Shown: positions 23,943 through 23,964 of the stretch, in pieces | How the letters are laid out: every line of letters begins with the position of its first letter | How positions within the stretch are numbered: the stretch's first letter is position 1 | Source: Lachnospiraceae bacterium UBA7784 | Lineage (GTDB): Bacteria; Bacillota; Clostridia; Lachnospirales; Lachnospiraceae | Reading direction: 5' to 3' | DNA: 23,964 bases | Assembly: GCA_002480925.1 (NCBI GenBank) | Contig: DLDA01000025.1 | Span: 1 to 23,964, forward strand | The notes under the pieces: generated by a model | The model's input: the letters and a program-made list of their open reading frames with translations, nothing else | What the model was told of the DNA's origin: nothing | Database searches by the model: none | Translations under genes and position numbers: made by a program

Positions 23943-23964
23943 TCGATCAAGCCTTCGATCTATT
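23943..23964 (-). rRNA. rrl: 23S rRNA, extreme 3' end (partial, continues beyond the right edge)
   Basis: On the minus strand the last bases read AATAGATCGAAGGCTTGATC. This matches the 3' end of Firmicute 23S rRNA (in Bacillus AATCGATCGAGGACTTAACC). The following spacer contains TGTATGAAGTTTTGAAGGT, a pattern I associate with rRNA operon spacers of Lachnospiraceae. Only about 20 bases are visible, so the call leans on context with the adjacent tRNA-Asn. The exact mature end is uncertain by a few bases. Confidence 0.65.

Noticed and set aside
1..23964. CRISPR array, prophage, insertion sequence, integrase or defence system
   Set aside because: No regularly spaced repeats, transposase, integrase, capsid or restriction-type reading frames were seen; all long frames are accounted for by core genes.

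Overview
The window looks like chromosomal core DNA from a motile, low-to-moderate-GC Clostridia, most likely a Lachnospiraceae-type gut or rumen bacterium. The reasons are the glgC-glgD pair, the flgM-flgN-flgK order, the small conserved Clostridia-type proteins, the abundance of ATA isoleucine codons, SigA and SigD type promoters, and a 23S rRNA tail followed by tRNA-Asn. I see no phage, transposase, integrase, CRISPR array or toxin-antitoxin locus.

Layout. (1) Positions 1-4102, minus strand: a late flagellar operon read from a good SigD/FliA-type promoter. It encodes the anti-sigma factor FlgM, the chaperone FlgN, and two different FlgK-type hook-junction proteins in tandem; the second FlgK runs off the left edge. 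(2) 4125-8167: a HAD phosphatase (plus strand), a convergent operon of a zinc-ribbon membrane protein and a GH25 lipoprotein, and mreB/mbl with its own promoter and terminator. (3) 8164-14158, minus strand: a compact operon DMT transporter - 75-aa conserved protein - uvrB - uvrA, the last pair being translationally coupled. (4) 14226-19330: pth (plus), the glycogen genes glgC-glgD (minus), and typA/bipA (plus), with divergent promoters between glgC and typA. (5) 19297-20738: an arginase-fold protein and a cytidylate-kinase-like protein, divergent from promoters whose -10 boxes overlap. (6) 20750-22580, minus strand: a three-gene operon made of a stand-alone FakA C-terminal domain, a YvyF-like zinc/HTH protein, and a membrane-anchored alpha/beta hydrolase. 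(7) 22876-23460: a small secreted basic protein. (8) Right edge, minus strand: the last bases of a 23S rRNA, then tRNA-Asn and a terminator, with no 5S gene in this stretch.

Functionally these are motility assembly, cell shape and wall turnover, nucleotide excision repair, translation (Pth, TypA, tRNA/rRNA) and glycogen synthesis. I did not find a clear-cut new system. The best leads are the tandem FlgK pair, the GGA-rich flgM-flgN gap (a candidate CsrA target), the stand-alone FakA C-terminal domain in an operon with a YvyF-like protein, overlapping divergent promoters at about 20.04 kb, two genes with almost no mRNA leader and no Shine-Dalgarno, and a terminator hairpin built into the coding end of a convergent gene.
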